Assembly (NCBI GenBank): GCA_964475835.1
Contig: CAYYYL010000001.1
Coordinates: 62,001-126,000 of the forward strand
Direction of reading: 5' to 3'
DNA length: 64,000 nucleotides
Origin: JABDCI01 sp964475835
GTDB lineage: Bacteria > Verrucomicrobiota > Verrucomicrobiia > JABWAM01
In this document: piece after piece, positions 51,568 through 61,600 of the stretch
Numbering within the stretch: the stretch's first letter is position 1
Layout: each line of letters begins with the position of its first letter
The notes under the pieces: generated by a model
Told to the model about the DNA's origin: nothing
Seen by the model: the letters and a program-made list of their open reading frames with translations, nothing else
Database searches by the model: none
Made by a program: the position numbers and the translations under genes

Positions 51568-52296
51568 TCAAACGCCCCCGAAACGACGGTGTCGGGACCC
51601 ATATTCCCGAATGGCATCGAGATAGTGTTCCTTGCGGAAATCGGGCCAGAGCACCGGGGAGACCACAAGCTCGGCATAGGAGATCTGCCAGAGGAGGAAG
51701 TTGCTGAGGCGCATTTCGCCGCTGGTCCGGATGACGAGATCGGGATCGGGAATCCCCTTGGTGTAGAGATAGTCTCCGAATCGTTTCTCATCAATATCCG
51801 AGGGGGTAATATTTGCGGAGAGCACTTCCTCGGCCAGAAGACGTGCTGCGGTGGCGATCTCGCGTCGGGAGCCGTAGCTCAGAGCCAGAATCAATTTCAA
51901 CCCCGTGTTTTTGGCAGTCGCTTTCTGGGTGAGTTCAAACTGACGACGGACGCTCTCGGGCATGTCCTCCATCTGTCCGATGGAGTGGAGCTGCACGTTG
52001 TTCTCGTTGAGTTCATCGATCTCGTTTTTCAGGAAATCTTCAAGCAGATGCATGAGGGCCTGAATCTCCGTCTTGGGACGGCTCCAGTTTTCCTGCGAGA
52101 AGGCGTAAAGGGTGAGGTACTCCACCCCAAGTTCCCCCGAGGTGCGAACCACGGCACGGACGGATTCCACGCCCTGGCGGTGCCCTTTCACACGCGCCAG
52201 CGTTCGTTGTTTGGCCCAGCGCCCATTGCCATCCATGATGATGGCGACATGGCGGGGGATGGATTTCAAACCGTGGGTGTTGGGAGTGGCTTTCAA
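51568..52296 (-). CDS. uppS: Undecaprenyl diphosphate synthase (cis-prenyltransferase)
   Basis: Condenses isopentenyl diphosphates onto farnesyl diphosphate to give the C55 carrier for peptidoglycan and surface glycans. 242 aa. Signature HVAIIMDGNGRWAKQR with the catalytic Asp, GHRQGVESVR, YLTLYAFSQENWSRP, and the C-terminal PDLVIRTSGEMRLSNFLLWQ. The start is TTG at 52296; no ATG or GTG lies between it and the stop further upstream, and no ribosome binding site is apparent. cdsA follows downstream. The polysaccharide blocks depend on its product. Confidence 0.93.
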   Translation of the reverse strand: MKATPNTHGLKSIPRHVAIIMDGNGRWAKQRTLARVKGHRQGVESVRAVVRTSGELGVEYLTLYAFSQENWSRPKTEIQALMHLLEDFLKNEIDELNENNVQLHSIGQMEDMPESVRRQFELTQKATAKNTGLKLILALSYGSRREIATAARLLAEEVLSANITPSDIDEKRFGDYLYTKGIPDPDLVIRTSGEMRLSNFLLWQISYAELVVSPVLWPDFRKEHYLDAIREYGSRHRRFGGV

Positions 52297-52661
52297 AGCG
52301 GGATCAATCTTTACACCTACTCCACAGGAGGTGTTTCATCAATCAGGAACATTTCTGGGTAGTGGGTTCATTTGGCTTCCGAAAGCATGCACCGCTGGAA
52401 TCTCAAGCGGATTCTTTGAAGAGAATGAATGGGTTTTATTCACCACGAAGGACGCGAAGAGCACGAAGTAAATTCTATCTTAGCATAGGCCTTCGTGCTC
52501 TTCGTGGTGAAATCTCCATCATTAGATCAAACGGATCCGCAACTCATTTTTGTGTGTGAATCTAGAAGAGACGACGGAATGAACTACTGATGGATGCAGA
52601 TTTGAAAACCGTCCTGTGGCAGTATGTGCATCAGCATTTTGTCCGATGCTGCACGCGGATC
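52297..52661. repeat. Gene-free stretch with a CACGAAG-type palindrome
   Basis: Left arm at 52439-52468 has a 9-bp period (CACCACGAA, GGACGCGAA, GAGCACGAA); right arm at 52490-52511 is CCTTCGTGCTCTTCGTGGTG. The arms pair over about 22 bp with one 9-bp unit unpaired. The rest of the 365 bp shows nothing further. Confidence 0.8.
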
Positions 52662-53945
52662 TCACTTCTTCACAAAAATAGTCTCATCACGCCGGGGACC
52701 GACGGAGACGATGGCAATTTTTGCCCCGGTGTATTGGCTCAGCGCATTCAGGTAGACCTGGGCGTTGCGAGGAAGATCTGAAAAACGGCGGATGTGCTTC
52801 GTCGAGGTTTCCCAACCCTTGAAGGTCTTGTACACCGGTTTGCAGTTCTTCAAAACCTCAAGATCCATGGGGATCGTATCGTAGGTGCGCCCCTTGTATT
52901 TGTAGGCGATGCAAATCTTCAATTCGGACATGTGATCGAGCACGTCGAGTTTGGTGACGGCGAGCTCGTTGATTCCATTGATCCGCTGGGCGAAACGGCC
53001 CACCACGGCGTCATACCATCCACAGCGACGTCCGCGTCCCGTGGTCCGACCGAATTCGTCGCCGATTTTCTGAATCTCCGACCCCAATTCCTCGTCGTAC
53101 TGTGTGGGGAAGGGGCCCTCGCCCACACGAGTGGTATAGGCTTTGACGACACCCACCACGCGATCCATTTTATTGGGGGGGATGCCGGTGCCGACGCACG
53201 CGCCTCCCGAGGTGGGGTGGGATGACGTGACGTAGGGATAGGTGCCGAAATCGATGTCCAGCAGCGTCCCCTGCGCACCTTCGAAGAGAATGCGTTTTTT
53301 CTTGGTCACCGCGGCGTGTAGAAGGGCGATTCCGTCCTTGATGAAAGGTTTCAGAAAGCGCCCTGCGGCTACGGCTTCCGCATGAATTTTTTCGAAAGAC
53401 AGGGGGCGCGCTCCGAGTGATTGCAGGATGGCGTTGTATTCCTCCACCTTGGCCTTGAGCTTCTGGCGGAACAGGTCGGGGCGCAGCAGGTCCAGGGCGC
53501 GAATGCCGGTGCGTGCGGCCTTGTCGCCGTAGGCCGGACCGATGCCTCGCTTCGTCGTGCCGATCTTCTGTTTCCCCTTTAAAATTTCGCGCTGCTCATC
53601 CAGGAGCTTGTGGTAAGGAAGGACAAGATGGGCGATTTCGCTGACGACAAGATTTTTGGGCGTCACATTCACTCCCTGTTTGCGAAGACCGCGGATTTCT
53701 TCCACAAGAGAGACGGGGTCCACCACGACGCCGTTGCCGATGACGCACACCTTGCCGGGGTGCAAAATTCCCGAAGGAATCAGGTGAAGCACGTAGATCT
53801 GCTTGCCGATGTGCACTTCGTGCCCGGCGTTGCTTCCCCCTTGATAGCGAACGACATAGTCCGACTCCTCGGTCAAAAGATCAATGATCCGGCCCTTGCC
53901 TTCATCACCCCACTGTCCACCTACTAAAATCGTGTTCAAGCTCAT
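52662..53945 (-). CDS. purA: Adenylosuccinate synthetase
   Basis: Joins IMP and aspartate with GTP to form adenylosuccinate, the first step from IMP to AMP. 427 aa, the usual length. Motifs: VGGQWGDEGKGRIID (P-loop-like, catalytic Asp), NAGHEVHIG with catalytic His region, GTTKRGIGPAYGDKAAR, FEGAQGTLLDIDFGTYP with VTSSHPTSGG, and TTGRGRRCGWYDAV. The ATG at 53945 has no ribosome binding site; a hairpin with a run of eight T ends 5 bp before it, see the leader feature. Confidence 0.96.
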   Translation of the reverse strand: MSLNTILVGGQWGDEGKGRIIDLLTEESDYVVRYQGGSNAGHEVHIGKQIYVLHLIPSGILHPGKVCVIGNGVVVDPVSLVEEIRGLRKQGVNVTPKNLVVSEIAHLVLPYHKLLDEQREILKGKQKIGTTKRGIGPAYGDKAARTGIRALDLLRPDLFRQKLKAKVEEYNAILQSLGARPLSFEKIHAEAVAAGRFLKPFIKDGIALLHAAVTKKKRILFEGAQGTLLDIDFGTYPYVTSSHPTSGGACVGTGIPPNKMDRVVGVVKAYTTRVGEGPFPTQYDEELGSEIQKIGDEFGRTTGRGRRCGWYDAVVGRFAQRINGINELAVTKLDVLDHMSELKICIAYKYKGRTYDTIPMDLEVLKNCKPVYKTFKGWETSTKHIRRFSDLPRNAQVYLNALSQYTGAKIAIVSVGPRRDETIFVKK

Positions 53946-54012
53946 ATGGCAAAAAAAAGACCGAAATTAACCGTTCCACTCGGAACAGGTAATTTCGGTC
54001 ATGAAATTACCT
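53946..54012 (-). promoter_or_regulatory. purA leader with mutually exclusive hairpins (attenuator-like)
   Basis: Three segments on the minus strand: A GGTAATTTC (54003-54011), B GACCGAAATTACC (53988-54000), C GGTTAATTTCGGTC (53959-53972). B can pair with A over 9 bp or with C over 11 bp plus two; the two pairings exclude each other. Only B:C is followed directly by U8, so it would terminate and A:B would prevent it. No leader peptide or known riboswitch core is seen in this short leader. It may equally serve as the terminator of the upstream PEP-CTERM gene. Confidence 0.5.
53951..54000 (-). terminator. Rho-independent terminator between PEP-CTERM gene 2 and purA
   Basis: On the minus strand an 11-bp perfect stem GACCGAAATTA/TAATTTCGGTC, extended by an inner stem (TTCC/GGAA), is followed by eight T (53951-53958). 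It lies 42 bp after the stop of the PEP-CTERM gene and 5 bp before the purA ATG. Confidence 0.8.
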
Positions 54013-54018
54013 AGAGAG

Positions 54019-54045
54019 CGTATAGATGGGGAGGTGAAGGGTCAA
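54019..54045 (-). promoter_or_regulatory. Possible purA promoter
   Basis: On the minus strand TTGACC (54040-54045, overlapping the stop of the PEP-CTERM gene), a 15-bp spacer, and TATACG (54019-54024). Transcription would start near 54012, directly at segment A of the leader. The -35 is good; the spacer is short and the -10 moderate. Confidence 0.35.
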
Positions 54046-57000
54046 TTCGAAAGAGAAGAACGTTTTCTTCTTCGACGAATAGTTCCCGCCAAACCAACTC
54101 CCAGGAGCAGGATACAGCCGGGTTCCGGCACCCCATAAGGGATCAACATGCCCCCGCCCGGCAGATCATAGGTGCCTCCCCCCAGATAGGAATTTCCTGA
54201 TAGAGCGAAGTCGTAGTAAACATTCACCTCGGTGCGGAGATTGTTGGTGTTGGCAAGGGATCCAAGGTTGAGAGTCCCCACATAGAGGGCGTTGTTCACG
54301 GCGCCCGTGACGATCAAGGTGTCCCCTGCGCCGGCAACGATGAGCGTTCCCATGGCAAAATTATTGGTCACCTGGTTGAAGGAGGTGTAGGTGTTGTTGC
54401 TCTGATCGAGCGCCGAACTTCCGGTTAGATCAAGGATGTGTGCACCTCCAAAATTCGTAAAGAGCACGGTGGCTCCCATCATGTTGAAGAGATTGCTCTG
54501 GGTGGACTGGATGGTCCAATTGCGTTCAAACTGATACACATCGCCAGCCGTGGCCTGAATATAACCGCTGCTCGAAATGACGACGTTGGTGGCGAAAATA
54601 TTGGTGGAGGGGTCGCTCAGGTAGGCGTTGTTGATGGTGACAGGGTTCTCAAAACGCACGCTTCCGCCATAAACATTCACCGTGCCGTTGTTGGTGAATA
54701 TGCCGGCGACGGTGGCGGCGGTGTTGGAGATAAAGAGGGTGCCCCCGGATCCCATGGTAAAGGAGGTGCTCTGCCAACGGGTGGATCCATTGATCAGACT
54801 GAGGTTCTGATAGAGACGGCTGTTGTTGGTTCCAAAGAGGTAGGAGGTGACTGACGCGTTGGTGGAGTTGTTCAAGCGGAAGGTGTTGTTTCCCCCAAAC
54901 GTCATGTTGGAGACCTGGGTGTAGAAAATATCGGCGGCGGCGACATCCCGATAGGAAATCGTGCCGTTGGTGAGGATGATGGAGTTGAGCGTGTTGGTGG
55001 TGATGGTGGGAGTCGCCGTCGTGAATTGATAGATGCCTCCATCATTGGTGATATTGCCCGAGCTGTTGAATCCACTGAGGATGGTGTTGGCTTCAACGGC
55101 TCCTCCATCGAAGATGCCGATGTTCCCACGGCCCCTGGTCACGGCATTGGTTCCCGCTCCAATGCCGACAATGGTTTTCCAGATCGATCCGCTGCCCGTG
55201 ATGATCGCATAATTGTTGGATGCGGATGTGGCAGAGCTGACCAGGCCGGTCTGGCTCATCACGGTGGCTCCATTGCTGATGATGAGCAGGTTACCGAAGC
55301 CGCTGCTGCCGACGAAAAGTCCGCCGGTGTTGGTCCATGTCGATCCGCTGCCGCTGACAAGCACCAGATTGCTGTTGGCTCCTGCGGAACTTCCGATGAT
55401 GCCGGCCTTGTTGGCGAGGAATCCCCCATTGGAAATGGTAAGTTGATTAAAGGCGCTTGCGCTGCCGATGGTGAGATTGCCTGTGTTGGTCCAGATGGAG
55501 CCCGCTCCGAGGATCAACACGGTGTTGCTGATGGAAGCCGCCGCGCTGCCAATCGTTCCTGCGGCGTTGATGAGAAGCGCTCCATTGGAAATGATCAGCT
55601 GGTTGCCGGATCCCGAAGAGCCCAGGGTGAAGGTGGTGCCATTGGTCCAGGCGGATCCGCTTCCACTGAGGACTGCGGTATTATTGGTTCCGGAGGACCC
55701 GACCGTGGAAGCCCCTGAATTATAAAGTTTTCCCCCGTCGTAAATTGCCACGTTATTATTACTCGCAGAACCTCCCGAGCCAATGGTGACTGAGGAGGCG
55801 GTGGTCTTGCCTCCGTTGCTGATGGTGAGCGTGTTGCCCCATCCACTGTTGCCGACCGTCAGGCTCCCGTTCGACCAGATGGAACCCGAATCACTGACCC
55901 AAACAGAATTTCCTTGTCCGCTTGTCGGGTTGCCAATGGTTGCAGTTCCGTTGATGACCAGACCTCCGTTAGAAATACTGAGTTGGTTGAAAGCGCTGTT
56001 GTTGCCCACGGTGAGTCCATTGTTGCCGCTATTCCAGATGGAGCCGGCGCCACTCACCACGGCCGTGTTGTTGCTTCCCGAATCGCCGATATAAGCGGAG
56101 GAGGCAATGGAGAGCCTTCCTCCATCATAAATCATAAGGTTGTTGTTGCTCGAAACGCCCCCGGACCCGATGGTGAAGACTGCGGCATAGATCAGACCTC
56201 CATTACTGATCATAATCGAATTTCCTCGGCTTGATCCCCCCAAAGTGAGATTGTTGTTCGTCCAAATGGAACCTGTATCCAGCACATAAGCGGCATTGCT
56301 GTTGCCCCCCGAGGATCCTCCCATGGTCGCATTGTTATTAACCGCCAATCCACCGTTGGAAATAATCAGACGGTTGCCGGCACTGGCGTTTTGATTGCCA
56401 ATGGTGAGTGTGGCTCCGCTATTATTAAAAAACGCGCCACTTCCACTGACGACGACGGCATTATTACTCCCGGAATCTCCGAGGTAGGAAAAGGCCGAGG
56501 CGGAAACCCTGCCATTGCTGTAAATATAGAGCGTATTGCTGCTGGCTGAAGAGCCTGAGCCCAGAATCGTGGTGGAATTCACAATCCTTCCTCCATTGCT
56601 GACGACCGCGAAATTCATGGAACCCCCTCCTCCCATGTAGAAATTCCCGTTGGTCCAGGAGGAGTTGCTTCCGGTCACCAGAACCGAATTGAAATTCCCT
56701 CCACCGGAAGCGCCGATGGATGCCCCGGAATTGACGGCAGTTCCTCCATTGGTAATAACAAACTGGTTGTTGGTGCTGGTGTTTCCGAGTGTAAAAGTGG
56801 CGCCCGAATTATCCCAGATCGCGCCGCTTCCGTTGACCACGGCGAGATTGTTGGCGCCGGCATCACCCACATTGGCGATGGAGGGGGACGTCGCCTTGCT
56901 ATTCGCATAAATGTAGAGACTGTTGTTGCTGGCACTTGCGCCCAATCCCAGGGTGATGGTGGAAACGTAGACCTGGGCTCCATTGCTGATGATGAGGGTG

Positions 57001-58511
57001 TTGCCCGGACCGCTGGCGCCGACATACGTATTACCCGTGTTGGTCCAGCGGGAGCCACTGTCTGTGACAAAAACCACGTTCCCGGACGATGGGGATGAGC
57101 TGCCAATCGATCCTGATTGATTGATCACGACGCCACCTCCGGAGATCGTGAAGCGGTTGTTGGCCCCTGAGCTTCCAAAGGTAAGGGTGCTGCTGCTGTT
57201 GTCCCAAAGGGAACCTGTTCCATCGACCAGGACCACGTTGTTGCTGCCTGAATTGCCAATGATTGCCGTGCTTGATTCGATGAGTTTGGCTCCATTGAGG
57301 ATGAAGAGATTGTTGTTGCTGGCGCTGCCACCGGATCCCGTGGTCAGGGTCGAAATCCTGGCGATGCTGCTGTTGCTGAGGATGACCGTGTTTCCAAAAC
57401 TGCTGCTGCCAATGGTGAGAGAGCCATTGCTCCAAATGGAGCCGGAATCGCTGATGAGAATGGAATTGTTGTTGGCGCTCCCACTTGAACCCAGGGTGGT
57501 ATTGCCAACTTTTAAAACTGCGCCGTTGGATACTGTCAGTTGATTGTTGGCTCCGGCATTTCCCACCGTCAGGGAGCCTCCATTCGTCCAGATGGCGCCA
57601 GCCCCACTCACGGTGACCGTATTATTGGAACCACTGGAACCGATGGTTGCGGTGTTGTTTCCCACATATAATTTCGATCCGTCCGCGACAAACACCGTGT
57701 TGTTGCTTGCGGTTCCGGCAGATCCCACCGTGAGCGTGCTGGCGACCGTGACTCCTCCATTGCTGACCAGAAGCAAGCTGCCCGATCCTGCATCGCCCAC
57801 GGTGAGCGTGGTGTTGCTGAAAACCGTGGTGCTGCCGCTGACGGTCACGATTCCCGTGCTTCCGGCCAGTTCCCCCAGTTTCGTGGTGGTGTTTCTCACC
57901 TTGAACGCCCCTCCATAGATATTTGCGATGGCTTGGCCGCCTGAAGCGTTTCCAAAGCTAAACACGGTGCCCGTGTTGCTGACGATGGAGTCTCCATTCA
58001 CGGTCAGTGTTCCAAATGCGAAGTTCAAATCGGACCGGTTGAGATTGGTGGCGAAAAGATGGTCGGCGATCACGGTGCCGCCTGTTATTGCATACGTTCC
58101 TTTCCCGGTTTTCCCTATGACAAACATCCCGGTCCCCGCCCCATTGGTGACGATCAGGGTGCCACTTGTATGAACCACGGTGGACGTTTTACCGCTGTTC
58201 TGCCCGACCATGTAACTGTTGGTGACCATCCATGTTGCGGATCCAATAGCCTGGGTGATGACACCTCCCACTGGATTGAAAAAGGTATTGGCATTGGTGA
58301 CCGAAGCCGTCCAGTTGAGGGTGTAGGTGGTGTTGTTCGTGAAATTGGCATTGTCGAGGTCTGTGGGAAAGATGCCGACGGGCAGGCCATTTGTAATCCA
58401 ATTTTCGCTATTGGTAAAATCCCCGACAGCCTGATTGGTCCAATAAAAATCATCCGCGACGGACCGCCACGTTAGAAGGCAACAAAGCAGGAGAAGGATC
58501 GTCCTTTCCAG
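54042..58511 (-). CDS. PEP-CTERM protein with beta-helix passenger repeats (copy 2)
   Basis: 1489 aa if begun at the CTG at 58511. Reading upstream of the GTG at 58271 the frame stays open and encodes ADDFYWTNQAVGDFTNSENW, the same mature start as in copy 1, preceded by LERTILLLLCCLLTWRSVA, a good signal peptide with Leu (CTG) where Met is expected. AGGA lies 8 bp before this CTG, and no ATG, GTG or TTG is available. The body is a long run of about 25-residue rungs (SGSIWSN, SLTVGNSG, ISNGGxV, NNxVxVSDSG) grouped in a supermodule of roughly 125 residues. The end VPEPGCILLLGVGLAGTIRR is a PEP-CTERM signal. Paralogue of 42507-45470, in the opposite direction. Confidence 0.82.
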   Translation of the reverse strand: MERTILLLLCCLLTWRSVADDFYWTNQAVGDFTNSENWITNGLPVGIFPTDLDNANFTNNTTYTLNWTASVTNANTFFNPVGGVITQAIGSATWMVTNSYMVGQNSGKTSTVVHTSGTLIVTNGAGTGMFVIGKTGKGTYAITGGTVIADHLFATNLNRSDLNFAFGTLTVNGDSIVSNTGTVFSFGNASGGQAIANIYGGAFKVRNTTTKLGELAGSTGIVTVSGSTTVFSNTTLTVGDAGSGSLLLVSNGGVTVASTLTVGSAGTASNNTVFVADGSKLYVGNNTATIGSSGSNNTVTVSGAGAIWTNGGSLTVGNAGANNQLTVSNGAVLKVGNTTLGSSGSANNNSILISDSGSIWSNGSLTIGSSSFGNTVILSNSSIARISTLTTGSGGSASNNNLFILNGAKLIESSTAIIGNSGSNNVVLVDGTGSLWDNSSSTLTFGSSGANNRFTISGGGVVINQSGSIGSSSPSSGNVVFVTDSGSRWTNTGNTYVGASGPGNTLIISNGAQVYVSTITLGLGASASNNSLYIYANSKATSPSIANVGDAGANNLAVVNGSGAIWDNSGATFTLGNTSTNNQFVITNGGTAVNSGASIGASGGGNFNSVLVTGSNSSWTNGNFYMGGGGSMNFAVVSNGGRIVNSTTILGSGSSASSNTLYIYSNGRVSASAFSYLGDSGSNNAVVVSGSGAFFNNSGATLTIGNQNASAGNRLIISNGGLAVNNNATMGGSSGGNSNAAYVLDTGSIWTNNNLTLGGSSRGNSIMISNGGLIYAAVFTIGSGGVSSNNNLMIYDGGRLSIASSAYIGDSGSNNTAVVSGAGSIWNSGNNGLTVGNNSAFNQLSISNGGLVINGTATIGNPTSGQGNSVWVSDSGSIWSNGSLTVGNSGWGNTLTISNGGKTTASSVTIGSGGSASNNNVAIYDGGKLYNSGASTVGSSGTNNTAVLSGSGSAWTNGTTFTLGSSGSGNQLIISNGALLINAAGTIGSAAASISNTVLILGAGSIWTNTGNLTIGSASAFNQLTISNGGFLANKAGIIGSSAGANSNLVLVSGSGSTWTNTGGLFVGSSGFGNLLIISNGATVMSQTGLVSSATSASNNYAIITGSGSIWKTIVGIGAGTNAVTRGRGNIGIFDGGAVEANTILSGFNSSGNITNDGGIYQFTTATPTITTNTLNSIILTNGTISYRDVAAADIFYTQVSNMTFGGNNTFRLNNSTNASVTSYLFGTNNSRLYQNLSLINGSTRWQSTSFTMGSGGTLFISNTAATVAGIFTNNGTVNVYGGSVRFENPVTINNAYLSDPSTNIFATNVVISSSGYIQATAGDVYQFERNWTIQSTQSNLFNMMGATVLFTNFGGAHILDLTGSSALDQSNNTYTSFNQVTNNFAMGTLIVAGAGDTLIVTGAVNNALYVGTLNLGSLANTNNLRTEVNVYYDFALSGNSYLGGGTYDLPGGGMLIPYGVPEPGCILLLGVGLAGTIRRRRKRSSLSN

Positions 58512-58645
58512 AGAAAATATCCTGGGCTGTAAAAGGGAGGTATGGATAGGTCTTGGAAAGATGGAGTTTTAGATGGACAAAAATCGGGCTCAATCTGATT
58601 TTGAAAATAGAAAAATCTTTGTATTTGAATAAACTGAAAAAGTTA

Positions 58646-61600
58646 TCAAAACCTCCAGTTGATTCCTGCGCTGAGAGACTGGTTTTTCCATTCCGAACGG
58701 GCCGCCTGGGTTTCGTAATTGATCGAGAAGGAAACATCATTGGAAAAAAGAATTCTCAATCCCGCTCCGACCACGGCGGCATCGCGCGAAGGGGTGTCCG
58801 TCCACGATCCAAATGCATCACTACCCTGGGCGAGCCGGGCCTCCACCTGGCGTGTGTCGTCGGCAAATTCGTGCCACCAGCCGGCATGCAGATTCGGCAT
58901 CCAGAAGGCAGTGCCAATTTTCTTTTTGTATTCCACACGTCCACCCACCTGGGTCTGCAGGGAATCAAACTCCTGCCGGTTCACGTGAAGATTCAGCGAT
59001 TGTGCTCCATGTTCGTCGAAGGGATCGATCCATACGTGGGCGTAGTCGTAGGAAAGGGTGGGCCCCCAGCTCCACGGTCCCGTCTGAACCCTATAGCCGG
59101 CTTCTCCCATGGCGTTTGCCTGGTTTCCGGTTGTGGACGCGCGTGTTTCCCGTTGCAAACCCGGAAATTCAATCTCACGCGTGATGTCGTAAATGTGATG
59201 GGCATAACCGAGGGCATGGTGAAAATACCAGCGATCATGCGAGGCGCTGGCGTACAGCCAGAGGGGAAGAGTTTCGACCCGGAGACTGCCGCCCGAGCCG
59301 CTCATGGAGCTCGAGCCGTGAGCGTAACCTGTGGCCATCCCGGCACTGAAGAGTTTTTCGAATTTCCAATCCAGTCCGGTGGTGAATGCAGCGGTTCCGA
59401 TGTTGTATCCGGGTTGAGCCACGGTGGTCTCCCGGTCCTCCATCAATCCGCTGGCAGTGATGAAGAAGTTGAGAGTTGAGTGTTGGGGGGTAAGTGAGCT
59501 GATTTGAGAGTGGGAAAGAAGTCCGTTGAGATCATCCGCGTTGTAAGCGAGCTGGATGGGGCGCAATCCCATGGAGCCTTCACCCACGCTGGCCCAACCA
59601 GGATGATCGGAGTCGTTCCAATGCAATCGCAGATTGCCTTCGCCAGCACGCACTCCGTTCAAAGCCATGGCTCCCATGGCGAGAAACTTCCGGGGAAGAA
59701 TTTCATCGTATGCAGCCTTGCTCGCCTTTTCATCGGTCAGTCCATTCAGGATCGCCAGCACGGCCGCGAGATCCCCGGAGGAATGGTCGGTCGCGTTAAT
59801 CAATGCCGCCGCAAGTTGAGCCTGGGAGGGATTGAGAGTGGAAAGAAGACTCGATAGATCGAGAATGACGGCAAGATCGACGTGATCGGCGAAGTAGATG
59901 GTCTGCCATTTCAACCTGGACGAAAAAGTGCCGCTGGCTCCGCTCGCGAAGGTTCCATTGACCCCGGCCGCCGCCGTGATGATGTTGGTGAACGTGGTGC
60001 TGCCCGTGGGAAGGTATCCTCCGAACAGGGTGGGGGAAAGGGTTCCTCCCAGGGTGGCGGTTCCTCCACTATCGACCACCACCTGGTCATAACTCGAGGG
60101 TGAGGCGAGTTCGATCACGAGGGTTCCACTGTTGGTGAAGGCTCCATGAACGGTAAGGGTTCCCGGTGAGTTGCCCGGGTTCAGTGTGCCCTGGTTCCAG
60201 AGGGATTTCATGGAGCCGGAACCAGTGAGAGTCGCTCCCGCCTGAACGTTGACGGCGCCTCCGAGCGCGCCATTCACCACGAGCTGCCCCTGCGAAACCG
60301 TGGTGTCCCCGAGAAAAGTGGCCGCGCTGTTGCCACTCAGAGTGATGGCTCCGGTCCCTGTTTTGGTAAACGCCGTCGTTCCGTTGCCTGTGACGGTTCC
60401 GCTGAACGCGGAATCAAATCCGGAGGAATCGATGATGGCAGTTTTGTTGGCGTTGATGATGAGGTTGCGGCTGGAGTTGCTGAGGGATCCGACGGTTTGC
60501 AGAATACCTCCGTCGAACGTGAGACTGCTGGCGGTGACACCCAGGTTGGTGTCGGCGGACACCTGGAGGGTTCCGGCCCGGATCGTGGTTCCGCCTGCAT
60601 AGCTGTTGGAACCCGAAAGCAGCAGGGTTCCCGCGCCGGTCTTGGTGAGACCTCCCACGCCGAGGACGGTTGCGCTGATGCCCAGTGTGCCGGAATCGGT
60701 TTGAAAGGCGGCGCCTCCCGAGAGATTGGTGATGGTGGCGACGTTCAATGTGGCACCCGCCGAAACAACCGAGCCTGAGTTAAAGATGAGAGTATGAAGC
60801 GTTTCCGTAAAATTGGTGAGATTAAGAGTGGACCCTTGGAATGTGGCAACCGTGAGGTCGTCGAGTTGTTCGGAAGCGTTGAGTTGCAGAACGCTGTTGG
60901 TATTGATCACGAGCCCATTCGCAAAGGAATGCGCGTTGGCGGTGGCGCTTGCCAGAAGGTTATTGGTGGCGATGCCGATGCCATCGCCCACGATGAATGC
61001 TGCACCGTTGGTCACCGTGGTTTGGAGCGTGTTCAGGATGCCTGAGCTGAAAGTGAATACGCTTGCCTGGCTGTTGGTGACCAGGAGTTTGTCGGCGAAA
61101 ATCCTGCCTCCAGCAAGAGTTACGGTTCCCGTCGAAGCCCTTCCCACGATGAAGGTGCTGGTTCCGCTGGAATTGGTCGAGACTAGTAATCCTCCGCTGA
61201 AAAGGTCAATGGATCCGCTCGATCCCGCTCCACTGCCGATGGTCACGCTTGCTGCAGAAACGAGCCCTCCATTGCTGATTGTGAGCAAACTTCCGGATCC
61301 GCTGTTGGCCACAGTCAATGCACCGGAATTGGTCCAGGCGGAACCGACATCACTTACGAGGACGGAATTACGGGTGGCAGACGATGCGCCTCCGATGGTG
61401 GCGCTGGAATCCATAACGACGCCTCCATTGGAGATGATAAGCTGGCTGCCGTTGGCCGCACCGTTGCCGATGGTGAGAATGGCGCTGCCATTCCAAAGGG
61501 CTCCGCTTCCGGATACGATGGCCATGTTGTTTGTGCCCGCGTTTCCGACGGTGGAATTGGCGGATGAAACAAGCTTGCTGTTGGCGTAAATGGAAAAGAT

